From Chitinilyticum litopenaei DSM 21440 (GTDB taxonomy: Bacteria > Pseudomonadota > Gammaproteobacteria > Burkholderiales > Chitinibacteraceae): DNA of 64,000 nt. Location of the stretch: assembly GCF_000428145.1 (NCBI RefSeq), contig NZ_ATZJ01000002.1, positions 152,919 to 216,918 of the forward strand, in the 5' to 3' direction. The first letter of the stretch is position 1, and each line of letters opens with the position of its first letter. A model generated the notes under the pieces. The model had not been told where the DNA came from. It saw nothing but the letters and a program-made list of their open reading frames with translations, and searched no databases. Positions 7,823 to 17,475 of the stretch are shown one piece after another. A program made the position numbers and the translations under genes.

Positions 7823-9898
7823 TCAGGTCTTGAAACGCGCCACCAGCTCGCGCAGGCTGGCCGAGAGATGTTCCAGCTGGCCGACGGCCTGCATGATGTC
7901 GGCCATGGCCTGGTCATTGCTGCTGGCCATGCTGCTGATGCGCTCGATGTTCTGCGCAATATCGGTGCTTGCCGCCGCCTGCTCGCGGGTCGAGCCGGCA
8001 ATCGACTGCACATTGTCCACCAGCGCGCCGGTCGCGCCGCAAACCGCCCCGATGGCGGCGCTGGCCTGCTGGGACAGCTCGACACAGCTGCCGATATAGC
8101 CGCGCGTGGCGCTCATTTCCCGCCCCGCCGTGCCGACCTCCTGCTGGATGCCGTTGACGATCTGGCCAATTTCGACGGTGGCTTCGGCTGTGCGCGCGGC
8201 CAGCTTGCGCACCTCGTCGGCCACAACGGCAAAGCCGCGGCCCTGTTCGCCGGCGCGCGCGGCCTCGATGGCGGCATTCAGCGCCAGCAGATTGGTCTGG
8301 TCGGCGATGTCCTTGATCACGCTGACGATCCGGTCAACATTGCCCAGCTCCTGATTGAGCCCCTGCATGGTGTGCGACAGCGCATCAATGCTGCGATTGA
8401 CCTCGGCAATCTCGCCAGCCACCCGCCCGACCAGCTGCTGGCCAGCCTCGATGCCGCTGCTGGCGGTGTGCGCCAGCTGATTGACATCTTCGGTGGTGGT
8501 GGCGATGTGCTGGATGCTCACCGTGACCTCCTCGACACTGGCAGCGGTGGCGCTGGAGGCTTCCGCCTGCTGGCGCGAGGCACGCCCCACCGATTGCGCG
8601 CTGCCGGTCAGCCCGGCGGCGGCGCTACCCACCGCCTCGCTCTGCTCGCGCACCTGCACGAACATCGCACGCAAACGCTCCATGAACTGGTTGAAGGCCT
8701 GACTGCTGCGGCCGATTTCATCGCCGGAATGCACGTCCAGCCGCCGGGTCAGGTCCCCGGTGCCTTCCGCGAGCGTGGCCATGGCGCGCGCCAGTCGCGC
8801 CAGCGGCCGGGTGAGCACGGTGAGCAGGCCGGCGATCAGGGCCAGCATCAGCAAACCCGCCACCACGCCAATCACGATCGCGCGATTGCGGGCAGCCACG
8901 GCGTCGGCCATGATCGTCGCCTTGGGCACCAGCACGCCCAGCGCCCAGTTCTGCCCGCTTTGCCCCATGCGTACCGGTTGCCAGTGCTGGATCAGCCCGT
9001 CGCGCTCGAAACGCACGATCTCCCCCTTGGCCAGTTGCGCGAGAAAACCGGCGGGATAGGCGGCCTCGGCCACCGGTTTGCCCAGCTGCGCGGCATCCTG
9101 CGCCACCACATGCAGGCCACCGGCCGAAATCAGCTGCAACTGCCCGGTGCCCAGCGGTTGCTGGCGGGACAGGGTCTCCTGCAGCTTGCCCAGCGGCAGG
9201 TCGACTGCCGCGACACCGGCAAATTTGCCGCCGGCATCGCGCAGGACAACCGCCAGCGAGGACATCAGCACCTGCTTGCCCTGCACCTCGTAGGCATAGG
9301 GCTCGGTGACGGTATCGCGGCCACGCTGCTTGGGGGTGTAGTAGAAATCGCCCCAGCCCGGCTTTTCATATTCCGGCTGGTAGCCCGCGGGATTGCCGCG
9401 ATAGGGCTCGGCGAGCTTCTGCTGCGCGGCCCCCAGCATCACATCCTGCGCGATCTTGTCGCCCACGCGGGTAATGTAGGGCATGTAGCGTCCGCTGGGG
9501 TCATGCAGCGGCCAGTCGCTGGCGTACTGCGCATCCTTGCCGTCGAGCGCATCGGGCTCCATCAGCATCCACAGGCCGGATGCCTGAGGGTAATCGGCGA
9601 GCAGGCGCATCAGCAGCCTGTCCAGCGCCTTGCGCTCGGGCATGGCCCCGGCGCGCAGGCCGTCGACCGTGGCGGCCAGCTGTTGCGGCAGCGCGTAGGC
9701 CAGATCGAACTGCGCCTCGATCTGCCGGCCCTGGCTGGCGGCCTCCAGCTCCAGGCGCGCCAGGCCGTTCTTCTCGGCGTCGCGGTAAATCCCGCTGCTG
9801 ATGACGGTGATCATGATGCCAAAGCCCGCCACGATGGCGAACGCTGCCGCGCTGACGACCTTGGTGCGCAATTGCATGTTTTGCCAGACTGACCGCAT
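7823..9898 (-). CDS. Methyl-accepting chemotaxis protein with periplasmic sensor domain
   Basis: The 691-residue chemoreceptor has an N-terminal membrane helix (about residues 12-36), a roughly 300-residue periplasmic domain with dCache-type features (a [11 protein letters not shown] strand, [20 protein letters not shown], and a [13 protein letters not shown] segment), a second membrane helix ([21 protein letters not shown]), a HAMP domain, and the cytoplasmic signalling hairpin. The hairpin tip is [37 protein letters not shown], the invariant MCP core that contacts CheA/CheW. It ends in RFKT, with no CheR-tethering pentapeptide. I start at ATG 9898 ([11 protein letters not shown]); the 51 upstream in-frame residues look untranslated. 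The ligand cannot be named. No che or flagellar genes are nearby. Confidence 0.95.
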   Translation of the reverse strand: MRSVWQNMQLRTKVVSAAAFAIVAGFGIMITVISSGIYRDAEKNGLARLELEAASQGRQIEAQFDLAYALPQQLAATVDGLRAGAMPERKALDRLLMRLLADYPQASGLWMLMEPDALDGKDAQYASDWPLHDPSGRYMPYITRVGDKIAQDVMLGAAQQKLAEPYRGNPAGYQPEYEKPGWGDFYYTPKQRGRDTVTEPYAYEVQGKQVLMSSLAVVLRDAGGKFAGVAAVDLPLGKLQETLSRQQPLGTGQLQLISAGGLHVVAQDAAQLGKPVAEAAYPAGFLAQLAKGEIVRFERDGLIQHWQPVRMGQSGQNWALGVLVPKATIMADAVAARNRAIVIGVVAGLLMLALIAGLLTVLTRPLARLARAMATLAEGTGDLTRRLDVHSGDEIGRSSQAFNQFMERLRAMFVQVREQSEAVGSAAAGLTGSAQSVGRASRQQAEASSATAASVEEVTVSIQHIATTTEDVNQLAHTASSGIEAGQQLVGRVAGEIAEVNRSIDALSHTMQGLNQELGNVDRIVSVIKDIADQTNLLALNAAIEAARAGEQGRGFAVVADEVRKLAARTAEATVEIGQIVNGIQQEVGTAGREMSATRGYIGSCVELSQQASAAIGAVCGATGALVDNVQSIAGSTREQAAASTDIAQNIERISSMASSNDQAMADIMQAVGQLEHLSASLRELVARFKT

Positions 9899-10011
9899 GA
9901 AGGCTCTCCGTCGCCGATGCCGGACGGCATCCCTCTCCGCTATATGGCTGGCGCAGCCCGCAAGAGCAAGGAACACGGCGTCAGCGCGCCGATCAGCTGT
10001 AAGAAATGCCC

Positions 10012-10052
10012 AGAAAAATGCCCCAGGCCCGCCAAAGCGGGCCTGGGGCATT
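10012..10052 (-). terminator. Intrinsic terminator downstream of the OmpA-family lipoprotein gene
   Basis: A perfect 16-bp stem (10017-10032 paired with 10037-10052, core GCCCCAGGCCCGC) has a 4-base loop. On the minus strand it runs into TTTTTC. It sits 40 bases beyond the stop at 10093, between that gene and the chemoreceptor gene, and separates the two transcripts. Confidence 0.85.
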
Positions 10053-10092
10053 GGGGCCGGTCATGCGCCGGGCACGGGCCCGGCTGGCCGCA

Positions 10093-10746
10093 TTACTGCT
10101 GCGGCGCCGGTTCGGCGACGAAAATCTCCACCCGGCGGTTCTGCGCCCGCCCGGCCACCGTGGCGTTGTCGGCCACCGGCTCGCGCGCGCCGCGCCCATC
10201 AATGGCCATGCGGCTGAAAGCCACCCCCCGGTTGCTGAGGTAATCGCGCACGGCCGCCGCACGATTGACCGACAGCGGGTTGTTGATGGCATCGCTGCCG
10301 GTGCTGTCGGTATGGCCGACGATGGTCACCCGCGTCACCGGATTCTGGTTCAGCGTCTGGGCAAAGCGGTCGAGAATCGGCCGCATGTTCGGCTTGATCG
10401 CGTATTTGCCGGTGTCAAAGGAAAAGTCGCTGGGCACCTCGAGCTTGAGCTCGTTGTTGGGCGTCTTGCTGACTTCAATGCCGGTACCTTCGGTGGCGGC
10501 TTCCATTTCCTGACGCTGCTTTTCCATGTGCGAAGACCAGATATAGCCGCCGATGGCGCCAACGGCGGCGCCGATGGCCGCATCCCGGCCGACATGGTCG
10601 CTGCCGGTGGTCTTGCCGATGATGGCGCCAGCCGCCGCACCACCGAGGGCGCCCAGCAGTGTGCCCTGACCGGTTTGCGTCATCTGGCCATTGGCGCAAC
10701 CGGTCATGACCAGAACCAGGGCGAGAGGCAAAAGGGCTTGTTTCAT
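10093..10746 (-). CDS. OmpA-family lipoprotein with glycine-zipper (YiaD-like)
   Basis: The 217-residue protein has a lipoprotein signal MKQALLPLALVLVMTGC (Cys17), a glycine-zipper region (LLGALGGAAAGAIIGKTTG and AAIGAAVGAIGGYIW, about residues 28-75), and a C-terminal OmpA peptidoglycan-binding domain. The domain's TIVGHTDSTGSDAINNPLSVNRAAAV and NRRVEIFV match the family. Such proteins tether the outer membrane to peptidoglycan, as E. coli YiaD does. The ATG at 10746 is chosen because the signal peptide begins there. A strong terminator follows. Confidence 0.93.
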   Translation of the reverse strand: MKQALLPLALVLVMTGCANGQMTQTGQGTLLGALGGAAAGAIIGKTTGSDHVGRDAAIGAAVGAIGGYIWSSHMEKQRQEMEAATEGTGIEVSKTPNNELKLEVPSDFSFDTGKYAIKPNMRPILDRFAQTLNQNPVTRVTIVGHTDSTGSDAINNPLSVNRAAAVRDYLSNRGVAFSRMAIDGRGAREPVADNATVAGRAQNRRVEIFVAEPAPQQ

Positions 10747-10904
10747 GGCGAGCATCCTTGTGTAAGCGCAATGTGAAGCAATTTTAGGCGCATTCGTGTT
10801 ACCGGCGCTGTAGGCAAATTCACACCAGCCTGTCCAGCCCCGATCCGGTACTGCCCTCATCCTGGCAGATGCCGGCTTAACGGCAGGTTAACGGCGCCCC
10901 ACAC

Positions 10905-11762
10905 TCAGGCCAGCACGCCCCCGCGGTAATCCTGAATGGCCTGATGCAGCTCGGCCTCGGTATTCATCACGAAGGGCCCGTATTGTGCAATCGGCTCGCC
11001 CAGCGGCTGCCCGGCCAGCAACAACAGCCGCGCGCCCTCCGCTCCGGCAAGCAGCGAGACGCCATCGGCGTGCGCCGCATTGTCCAGCACTGCCATCTGT
11101 CTCGACGGCACCGGCGTCCCGGCAATCTGCACCTCGCCCCGGTAGACATACACAAAGGCATTGTGGGCGACGGGCAAGGCCTGTGCGAAGGTCATCCCGG
11201 CATCCAGCCAGACATCCAGATACAGCGGCTCGGTATCCGGGCGCGTGATGGCGCCGGTGATGCCCTGGCTTGCACCAGCCAGCACGCGCACGCGTCCGCC
11301 GCCGGGCAGCGCATAGTCGGGAATCGCCGCTGCCGGAATGTCGCGATACCAGGCCGGCTGCATCTTGCTGCGGGCCGGCAGGTTCAGCCAGAGCTGGAAC
11401 CCCTCCATCAGGCCATCCTCCTGCTCGGGCATTTCGCTGTGGATGACGCCGCGCCCGGCGCACATCCATTGCATGCCGCCCGGTTCCAGCAGACCTTCAT
11501 TGCCGGCCGAATCGCGGTGGCGCATGCGCCCGGCCAGCATATAGGTCACCGTTTCGAAACCGCGATGCGGGTGCGGCGGGAAGCCGGCGATGTAGTCGTC
11601 GGGGTTCTCGTTGGCAAAGGCATCGAGCATCAGGAAGGGGTCAAGCCGGCGCTGCAGTTCGCTCGCCAGCACGCGGGTGAGCTTCACGCCCGCGCCATCG
11701 GCAGTGGCTCGCCCGGCGACGAGGCGCTCGATGCGGCGGGATGCGTGGACAGTACTTGTCAT
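10905..11762 (-). CDS. Pirin family protein
   Basis: The 285-residue bicupin has the pirin N-terminal metal motif in GFPPHPHRGFETVTYMLAG (about residues 62-80, HxHxGxE type) and the following MQWMCAGRGVIHSEMPEQ. Pirins are non-haem-iron cupins; some, such as E. coli YhhW, have quercetinase activity. The substrate here is unknown. GGAG lies 7 bases before ATG 11762. The next gene on the same strand is azoR, 162 bases upstream, with a weak hairpin (11892-11914) between them, so co-transcription is possible but unproven. Both fit a quinone/flavonoid or redox-stress theme, which is inference. Confidence 0.92.
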   Translation of the reverse strand: MTSTVHASRRIERLVAGRATADGAGVKLTRVLASELQRRLDPFLMLDAFANENPDDYIAGFPPHPHRGFETVTYMLAGRMRHRDSAGNEGLLEPGGMQWMCAGRGVIHSEMPEQEDGLMEGFQLWLNLPARSKMQPAWYRDIPAAAIPDYALPGGGRVRVLAGASQGITGAITRPDTEPLYLDVWLDAGMTFAQALPVAHNAFVYVYRGEVQIAGTPVPSRQMAVLDNAAHADGVSLLAGAEGARLLLLAGQPLGEPIAQYGPFVMNTEAELHQAIQDYRGGVLA

Positions 11763-11924
11763 GATTTTCTCCTGAACGCTGATCGGCGGCCTGATCCACC
11801 CTGACTTCACCAGGGTATCAACCTGTACCACATACTGCAAAAGGGCAGCAGGAATATACCCGCCACCCTTCATAATCAATCCGCACTACCTGGCACACCG
11901 TTTTGCCGTGTGCCTTTCGTGCAA

Positions 11925-12518
11925 TCAGGCCAGTACTGCGTCGATGTCGCTGCGCGCCCTGGCCAGTGAATCCGGTGCATCCGGCATGGCCATGCCTTCG
12001 GCGTAGATGAATTCGACGTCGTGCATGCCCAGAAAACCCAGCACGGTCTTCAGAAACGGCACTTGCGTGTCGCTGGCGCTGTCGCGATGCACGCCACCGC
12101 GGGTCAGGGCGACATAGACCTTCTTGCCGGTCAGCAGGCCTTCCGGGCCGTTTTCGGTATAGCGGAAAGTGACGCGGGCGCGGCAGATGGCGTCGATCCA
12201 GTTCTTCAAAAGACCGGTCACGCTGAAGTTGTACATCGGCACACCCAGTACCAGTACGTCGGCGGCCTGCACTTCGGCGATCAGCGCATCATCCAGCGCC
12301 ACACGGGCAGCCTGTTCCGGGCTGCGAGCGTCTTCGGGCGTCATCAGCGCGGTCAGCGCGGCTTCGTCGAGCACCGGGTGCGGATTGCGCGCCAGGTCGC
12401 GCACGCTCACCGCAGCGTCGGGCTGGCGAGCCAGGAGGCTGGCGACGATGGCATTGGCCAGCTCGGTGGATTGGGAACCGCTGCTGCGGGCGCTGCTGTT
12501 GATTTGCAGGATGTTCAT
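11925..12518 (-). CDS. azoR: FMN-dependent NADH:quinone oxidoreductase / azoreductase
   Basis: The 197-residue flavodoxin-like protein matches AzoR. The FMN-phosphate loop is near [11 protein letters not shown] (residues 7-17), the flavin-contacting [18 protein letters not shown] is about residues 94-111, and [11 protein letters not shown] follows. Family members reduce quinones and azo compounds with NADH by a ping-pong mechanism. ATG 12518 has GGAGAG just upstream. It is transcribed away from a LysR-type regulator 106 bases off, the usual arrangement for LysR control of a divergent target. Confidence 0.94.
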   Translation of the reverse strand: MNILQINSSARSSGSQSTELANAIVASLLARQPDAAVSVRDLARNPHPVLDEAALTALMTPEDARSPEQAARVALDDALIAEVQAADVLVLGVPMYNFSVTGLLKNWIDAICRARVTFRYTENGPEGLLTGKKVYVALTRGGVHRDSASDTQVPFLKTVLGFLGMHDVEFIYAEGMAMPDAPDSLARARSDIDAVLA

Positions 12519-12624
12519 GGTGTCTCTCCGGGTGTGGGGTGGTGATGGACACACTGTATTCCCTGCAAACAAACCGATAAATCCGGCAAAATGGCAATCA
12601 TTATTCCACCAATGGGACAATTCC
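12519..12624. promoter_or_regulatory. Divergent azoR / lysR promoter-operator region
   Basis: These 106 bases separate two divergently oriented genes and must hold both promoters. AT-rich stretches (GATAAATCC near 12576, ATCATTATTCC near 12597) fall where -10 elements or a LysR T-N11-A site would be expected. I could not assign exact sites. Control of azoR by the neighbouring LysR protein is inferred from position only. Confidence 0.5.
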
Positions 12625-13524
12625 ATGACCCCAGACCCTGCCGACCTGCTGCTCTTCGCCCGCATCGTCGAAGCAGGCAGCTTCGTGCGCGCCGCCGAGC
12701 GCAGCCAGCTGCCGACCTCCACGCTGTCACGACGCCTGTCGGCGCTGGAGGAACAACTGGGCGAGCGCCTGCTGCTGCGCACGACGCGCACGCTGACGCT
12801 GACCGACTTCGGCGCGGCCGTGCTGGAACATGCCCGCCAGATCGAGCAGGAAACCGCTGCGGCGCAGGCGCTGGCCGAGCACCGCCAGCAGGCCCCCAGC
12901 GGTACGCTGCGCGTCTCCATGCCCAATGATTTTGCTGCCCATCTGCTGGCGCCGATGCTGGCCGAGTACGGCCAGCGCTACCCGGAAGTGCAGGTATTGC
13001 TCGATCTGTCGCCCGGGCGGGTCGACCTGATTGCCGAGGGTTACGATCTGGTGATCCGCATGGGTGCGCTGCCGGATGACGCCAGCCTGGTCGCCCGGCG
13101 CATCTGGAACTACTGCCCCGGCCTGTATGCGGCACCGGCTTACCTCGCGCAGGCCGGCATTCCCGCGCACCCGGCCGATCTGGAGCATCACCGCCTGCTG
13201 TGCCTGCTGGCCCGCAGCGGCGACCCGGTCAGCTGGGAGCTGCAATTCGGCGAGGAACGCTACACGCCACAGGTGGCAGCCCGCCTGGCCGTGAATTCGC
13301 CTGACATGCTGCTGCGGCTCGCCGAACAGGGGCTGGGGATTGTCGGCTGCTCGCCGGTGTTTGCCGCCAGCCGCCTGGAAAGCGGCCGGCTGCAGCCGGT
13401 GTTGCCCGGCTGGCGGCTGCCGATGGTTACCGGCTGGGCGGTCTATCCGGGCCGGCGGCTGCTGCCGCTGAAAACCCGCGCCTTTCTGGAATTGCTGGAA
13501 GCGTTTCTGTCCTTCGCACGCTGA
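12625..13524 (+). CDS. LysR-family transcriptional regulator
   Basis: The 299-residue protein starts [20 protein letters not shown] and has a winged helix-turn-helix ([34 protein letters not shown], about residues 20-53) with a linker helix. A periplasmic-binding-protein-like effector domain follows (about residues 90-295). The SRRLSALE pattern is typical of the CrgA/AaeR-like subgroup. It is divergent to azoR, its probable target. The longer frame from 12169 overlaps azoR and is rejected. The inducer is unknown, though quinones or electrophiles are plausible. It converges with rluE 20 bases downstream. Confidence 0.93.
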   Translation: MTPDPADLLLFARIVEAGSFVRAAERSQLPTSTLSRRLSALEEQLGERLLLRTTRTLTLTDFGAAVLEHARQIEQETAAAQALAEHRQQAPSGTLRVSMPNDFAAHLLAPMLAEYGQRYPEVQVLLDLSPGRVDLIAEGYDLVIRMGALPDDASLVARRIWNYCPGLYAAPAYLAQAGIPAHPADLEHHRLLCLLARSGDPVSWELQFGEERYTPQVAARLAVNSPDMLLRLAEQGLGIVGCSPVFAASRLESGRLQPVLPGWRLPMVTGWAVYPGRRLLPLKTRAFLELLEAFLSFAR

Positions 13525-13544
13525 GCATCAGGGTCAGGCACCGC

Positions 13545-14180
13545 TCAGCGCGGCTTGTTCGGCCCGCGCCGGCCGCGCTGTTTCGGCCGCCCCTGGCCTT
13601 GTGGCGGCCTGCCGCCGGTCTTGCTGGTGGCGGGCGCGGCCACCTGCAGTTCACGCCACTCGCCAGGCTGCAACCCATCGAGGGTATAGCCCCCCACCCC
13701 ATTGCGAACAAGGCGCAGCGTCGGATACCCCACCTTCGCGGTCATGCGCCGCACTTGCCGGTTCTTGCCTTCACTAATGATGATCTCCAGCCAGGTCGTC
13801 GGAATCGCGGCACGAAAGCGCACCGGCGGATCGCGCGGCCACAGGCCGTCCGGCTCGGCAATGATGCGCACCTGCGCCGGCTGCGTGACAAAATCCCCCA
13901 GATCGACGCCATGCCGCAAGGGTTCCAGATCGGCGTCCGCAGGCGCACCTTCAACCTGCACCCAGTAGGTTTTCGGCTGCTTGTGCCGGGGGTCGGCAAT
14001 GCGCGCCTGCAGCGGCCCGGAATCGGTCAGCAGCAGCAGGCCCTCCGAATCGGTATCGAGCCGGCCCGCCGGATAGACACCGGGCATGTGCAGCACGTCG
14101 GCGAGGCACTGGTGCGGTGGACTGGGGCTGAACTGGCAGATCACGCCATACGGTTTGTTCAACAGAATCAGACGCGCCAT
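13545..14180 (-). CDS. rluE: Pseudouridine synthase of the RsuA/RluE type
   Basis: The 211-residue protein lacks the N-terminal S4 domain and begins directly with MARLILLNKPYGVICQF, as RluE does. The catalytic aspartate is in PAGRLDTDSEGLLLLT (about residues 38-53), and the RsuA-family EGKNRQVRRM follows. RluE modifies U2457 of 23S rRNA in E. coli. The last 30 residues are basic and low-complexity (GGRPPQGQGRPKQRGRRG), a tail not needed for catalysis in relatives. It is divergent to icd. Confidence 0.88.
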   Translation of the reverse strand: MARLILLNKPYGVICQFSPSPPHQCLADVLHMPGVYPAGRLDTDSEGLLLLTDSGPLQARIADPRHKQPKTYWVQVEGAPADADLEPLRHGVDLGDFVTQPAQVRIIAEPDGLWPRDPPVRFRAAIPTTWLEIIISEGKNRQVRRMTAKVGYPTLRLVRNGVGGYTLDGLQPGEWRELQVAAPATSKTGGRPPQGQGRPKQRGRRGPNKPR

Positions 14181-14190
14181 GCGGTCTCCC

Positions 14191-14220
14191 TTGTCCTGAT
14201 ACGGCCAAACCGGTGATAAT
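14191..14220 (+). promoter_or_regulatory. Candidate sigma70 promoter for icd
   Basis: TTGTCC (14191-14196) and GATAAT (14215-14220) are separated by 18 bp, upstream of icd with a leader of about 85 bases. The -10 matches consensus at 5 of 6 positions. Called by eye. Confidence 0.45.
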
Positions 14221-14310
14221 AGTGCGTTTTTTCGTCAGCACGCCACCGCAGAACGCGGGCGACGGAAACAGATCACCCAGCGACAGCTTACTCAAAAACA
14301 GGAAAGAACG

Positions 14311-15534
14311 ATGAGCCTGATCAAAGTACCCCAGGGCGGCACCAAGATTGTTCCGAATCTGGCCACTCCCGATAATCCCATCATCCCGTTCATCGAAGGT
14401 GACGGCATTGGCGTGGACATCACGCCGGTGATGATCGATGTGGTCGATGCAGCCGTGGCCAAGGCCTACGGCGGCGCCCGCAAGATCCACTGGATGGAAA
14501 TCTACTGCGGCGAGAAGGCTTCCCGCCTGTACGGCAATGACACCTACCTGCCGCAAGAAACCCTGGATGCACTGAAGGAATACGTGGTGTCCATCAAGGG
14601 CCCCCTGGCCACGCCGGTTGGCGGCGGCATCCGCTCGCTGAACGTGGCGCTGCGCCAGCAGCTGGACCTGTACGTCTGCCTGCGCCCGGTGCGCTACTTC
14701 AACGGCGTTCCGTCGCCGCTGAAGCGCCCGGACCTGACCGACATGGTGATCTTCCGTGAAAACACTGAAGACATCTACGCCGGCATCGAATGGGAAGCCC
14801 AGACCGAAGGCGCCAAGCAGGTCATCGACTTCCTGCAAGGCACCATGGGCGTGAAGAAGATCCGTTTCCCGGAATCCTCCTCCATCGGCATCAAGCCGGT
14901 TTCCAAGGAAGGCACCGAGCGTCTGGTACGCAAGGCCATCCAGTACGCGATCGACAACAACCGCAAGAGCGTTACCCTTGTTCACAAGGGCAACATCATG
15001 AAGTTCACCGAAGGCATGTTCCGCACCTGGGGCTACGAGCTGGCCAAGAAGGAATTCGGTGGTGTCGAGATCGACGGCGGCCCGTGGCTGCAACTGCCGA
15101 ACGGCATCGTGATCAAGGATGTGATCGCTGACGCCTTCCTGCAGCAGATCCTGCTGCGTCCGGCCGAATACGACGTGATCGCCACCCTGAACCTGAACGG
15201 CGACTACGTTTCCGACGCACTGGCCGCACAAGTTGGCGGTATCGGTATCGCTCCGGGTGCAAACCTGAGCGACAACGTGGCCTGCTTCGAAGCCACCCAC
15301 GGCACCGCACCGAAGTACGCTGGCCAGGACAAGGTGAACCCGGGCTCGCTGATCCTGTCCGCCGAAATGATGCTGCGCCACATGGGCTGGAAGGAAGCGG
15401 CCGACCTGATCATCGCCTCCATGGAAAAGGCTATCGGCGACAAGCAAGTCACCTATGACTTCGCCCGCCTGATGGACGACGCCAACGAAGTGTCGTGCTC
15501 GGACTTCGGCAAGGCCATGATTGCCCGCATGTAA
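14311..15534 (+). CDS. icd: NADP-dependent isocitrate dehydrogenase
   Basis: Icd oxidatively decarboxylates isocitrate to 2-oxoglutarate in the TCA cycle. The 407-residue protein is of the E. coli type (416 residues). The phosphate/isocitrate-binding segment [13 protein letters not shown] contains Ser109, equivalent to the serine phosphorylated by AceK in E. coli. [14 protein letters not shown], the metal-binding NGDYVSD and the cofactor segment [14 protein letters not shown] are intact. The AceK link is by homology; aceK is not in the window. A terminator hairpin follows the TAA. Confidence 0.97.
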   Translation: MSLIKVPQGGTKIVPNLATPDNPIIPFIEGDGIGVDITPVMIDVVDAAVAKAYGGARKIHWMEIYCGEKASRLYGNDTYLPQETLDALKEYVVSIKGPLATPVGGGIRSLNVALRQQLDLYVCLRPVRYFNGVPSPLKRPDLTDMVIFRENTEDIYAGIEWEAQTEGAKQVIDFLQGTMGVKKIRFPESSSIGIKPVSKEGTERLVRKAIQYAIDNNRKSVTLVHKGNIMKFTEGMFRTWGYELAKKEFGGVEIDGGPWLQLPNGIVIKDVIADAFLQQILLRPAEYDVIATLNLNGDYVSDALAAQVGGIGIAPGANLSDNVACFEATHGTAPKYAGQDKVNPGSLILSAEMMLRHMGWKEAADLIIASMEKAIGDKQVTYDFARLMDDANEVSCSDFGKAMIARM

Positions 15535-15556
15535 TTGCTGGCCTTCACTGCACACA

Positions 15557-15582
15557 ACAAACCCCGCCTCGGCGGGGTTTGT
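15557..15582. terminator. Bidirectional intrinsic terminator between icd and the DUF4124 gene
   Basis: A 12-bp stem ACAAACCCCGCC (15557-15568) pairs with GGCGGGGTTTGT (15571-15582). It serves icd on the plus strand and its right edge touches the stop codon of the convergent DUF4124 gene. The U-tracts are short. Confidence 0.75.
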
Positions 15583-16088
15583 CATTTGCGGCGTCCGCCA
15601 GCGGCAGGAAAGCCCTTGAAGTCGCCATCCCCCCTCGGTATCGGTGCCGGCTTGGTATCGGGCGGCCGTGTCGGCCGGGGCTTGTCATCCGGCCAGTCCG
15701 GACGGCCAGGGTAAGTCGGGCGCGGCCTGACAGGACGATAGGGGTAAACATCAAACCAGCCCTCCACGGCAGAAGAACCATCGCGCTCGCTGGCCTCACA
15801 GTCTTCGACACACCCCTCCGCCGCCTGCTGGCGTCGCGAGGTCGAATAATCGGGCACCACGCCAACCGCCGGCTGTTCAGGGGCAGTCGACTCGGTAGGC
15901 TCGGGGATGGCGGGCGCAGGCAGCACGCTAAAGCCGCTGTCATCGGCCATGCGCTCGGCCGTTGCCCCTGCCGGGCAGGGTTGATCACTGTAGATCAGCG
16001 AGCCATCCGCCTTGCGGCACTTGTTCAACTCGGCGCCGGCCGTGCCCGTCAGGCCAGCCAGCAGCGCAACCACCAGTACACGCACCAT
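15582..16088 (-). CDS. DUF4124 secreted protein with Pro/Arg-rich tail
   Basis: The 168-residue protein has a signal peptide (MVRVLVVALLAGLTGTAGA) and then a DUF4124 domain, ELNKCRKADGSLIYSDQPCPAGATAE, with its two conserved cysteines. After a linker comes CVEDCEASE and a tail very rich in Pro and Arg (YPYRPVRPRPTYPGRPDWP and following). DUF4124 has no assigned function. I start at ATG 16088, preceded by GGAGACGC; a TTG/ATG 9-10 codons upstream lacks a site. It lies 26 bases from a paralogue on the same strand, so the two look like a tandem duplication with diverged tails. Confidence 0.82.
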   Translation of the reverse strand: MVRVLVVALLAGLTGTAGAELNKCRKADGSLIYSDQPCPAGATAERMADDSGFSVLPAPAIPEPTESTAPEQPAVGVVPDYSTSRRQQAAEGCVEDCEASERDGSSAVEGWFDVYPYRPVRPRPTYPGRPDWPDDKPRPTRPPDTKPAPIPRGDGDFKGFPAAGGRRK

Positions 16089-16114
16089 TTGCGTCTCCAG
16101 CCCTGGCACCGGCA

Positions 16115-16519
16115 TCAATGCGGCGTCACCACGGGACGACGCCCCGGACGCAAGCGGCGATCCTGGTCGTCGTAGCCGCCACTGCCTTCAAACGACTCAT
16201 CCATGATCTGCGGAGGCCAGTCATCAACACAGCGCTCGTCGTCTTCCGGACACTTGCGCTCCTGCGCCTTGCTTGCCGGAGCGGCGTCGGGCTCGGCCGG
16301 AGCGGCCTGCACGGGCTTGGGCACTGGCGTTGGGGCCGGCACATCGAAGGCGTCGACCACGCTGATGCTGGCCCCGGGACTGAGGGCCTCTTTCAGCGTG
16401 CCCGCCGGACAGGGCTGATCGGTGAACATCAGCGAACCATCCGCACGCCGGCATTTGCTGACTTCGGCGACGGCCTGCAGGGAAAGGACTGACAGCAAGC
16501 AACACAGCAGCAGACGCAT
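16115..16519 (-). CDS. DUF4124 secreted protein (paralogue of the downstream gene)
   Basis: The 134-residue protein has a signal peptide (MRLLLCCLLSVLSLQAVA) and a DUF4124 core EVSKCRRADGSLMFTDQPCPAGTLKEA, nearly superimposable on that of the next gene. A Pro/Ala-rich linker follows and a C-terminal part with a second Cys pair (KCPEDDERCVDDW). Four cysteines after the signal suggest disulfides in the periplasm. It is first in a two-gene unit with its paralogue, about 180 bases from the cold-shock gene. No function is known. Confidence 0.82.
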   Translation of the reverse strand: MRLLLCCLLSVLSLQAVAEVSKCRRADGSLMFTDQPCPAGTLKEALSPGASISVVDAFDVPAPTPVPKPVQAAPAEPDAAPASKAQERKCPEDDERCVDDWPPQIMDESFEGSGGYDDQDRRLRPGRRPVVTPH

Positions 16520-16628
16520 GGCGGGGCTCCGGAATCATGGGGATTTTCCAGCATAAGCCTGAAAAACCCGCGCCTGCCATTTTTTGTCGCACCTGGCCGC
16601 AAAGCGGAAGCGCGTTGCCGGGGAGCAT

Positions 16629-16661
16629 GAAAAATGCCAGTCAGCATGGCTGACTGGCATT
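16629..16661 (-). terminator. Intrinsic terminator of the cold-shock gene
   Basis: A 12-bp stem (16634-16645 with 16649-16660, core ATGCCAGTCAGC) has a 3-base loop and is followed on the minus strand by TTTTTC. It lies 36 bases past the stop of the cold-shock gene. Confidence 0.85.
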
Positions 16662-16696
16662 GTGCCGCAGGGCGGCGTATTACTGCGCCGAAATGC

Positions 16697-16900
16697 TCAA
16701 GCTGCCTGGATATTGGCGGCTTGCTTGCCCTTCGGGCCGGTCGTGATTTCGAAGGAGACGCGCTGACCTTCCTTCAGGGTCTTGAAGCCCGGCATGTTGA
16801 TTGCGGAGAAGTGAGCGAAGATGTCGTCGCCGCCTTCGTCCGGAGTAATGAAACCGAAGCCTTTGGAGTCATTGAACCACTTAACAGTACCTTGAGCCAT
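16697..16900 (-). CDS. cspA: Cold-shock protein (CspA family)
   Basis: The 67-residue single-domain OB-fold protein has RNP1 KGFGFI (residues 13-18) and RNP2 DIFAHF (26-31). Csp proteins bind single-stranded RNA and DNA and melt RNA structure. The gene sits back-to-back with clpS, a common betaproteobacterial arrangement. It has a long leader and a strong terminator, so it is a monocistronic transcript. I use cspA for the family; which paralogue this is (A, D, E) cannot be told. Confidence 0.95.
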   Translation of the reverse strand: MAQGTVKWFNDSKGFGFITPDEGGDDIFAHFSAINMPGFKTLKEGQRVSFEITTGPKGKQAANIQAA

Positions 16901-17064
16901 TTTGTCTGGTCTTCCAATAGAACAAATTCAAACCGGCCTGGCTCGCCCAGGCCCACCGTGAGGTTTGAGTGCAAGACCAGCAAACAGGTCCAAACCGGTA
17001 CTGCATGAAACTTGTACATCAAACTCGAGTCATGTTTTTACGCGACTTTGACAAATAAGGTCAA
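16901..17064 (-). promoter_or_regulatory. Cold-shock gene promoter and long 5' leader
   Basis: On the minus strand TTGACC (17059-17064) and TAAAAA (17035-17040), 18 bp apart, could start RNA near 17028, leaving a leader of roughly 128 bases. Long structured leaders are usual for cspA-type mRNAs and act as thermosensors in E. coli. The leader contains GGTGGGCCTGGGCGAGCC and CCAGGCCGG runs that can pair. Whether it switches with temperature is inference. Confidence 0.45.
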
Positions 17065-17168
17065 GCATATGGGGCCGGCTGCCGATAATTATGTTGTTTT
17101 CTGTGGCGTGCTTGAAAAGCACCGCCTGCGCTCCAAAATGAAAGCTAAGCGCGACATTTCCGATACCG

Positions 17169-17475
17169 ATGACCACACAGCAACAACATGATGCAGAACT
17201 CCTCGAGAAGAGGAAAACCCAAGCCCCGCCGCCCTTCTGGAGCGTGGTTCTTTTAAACGATGACTTCACCCCGATGGATTTCGTGGTGGATGTCCTGATG
17301 AAATTCTTCAACATCCGCGAGGAACGCGCCACGCGCATCATGCTCCAGGTTCATACCGAAGGGCGTGGAGTGTGCGGCACCTACCCCAAGGACATCGCGG
17401 CCACCAAGGTCGCCCAGGTAAGTGACTACGCACGGGAGCACCAGCATCCGCTGCAATGCATCATGGAGGTGGAAA

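Noticed and set aside
7811..9892. A 693-residue open frame on the plus strand opposite the chemoreceptor gene
   Set aside because: It is an antisense shadow caused by high GC in third codon positions. It translates to a His/Gln/Ala-rich sequence without motifs, and the opposite strand encodes a clear MCP.
11892..11914. GGCACAC/GTGTGCC hairpin between azoR and pirin as a terminator
   Set aside because: A 7-bp stem with a 9-base loop and no T-run on the relevant strand; too weak to call, so co-transcription stays open.
13951..15585. A 544-residue minus-strand frame opposite icd
   Set aside because: It is antisense to a textbook isocitrate dehydrogenase; the product is low-complexity and spans the rluE/icd promoter region.
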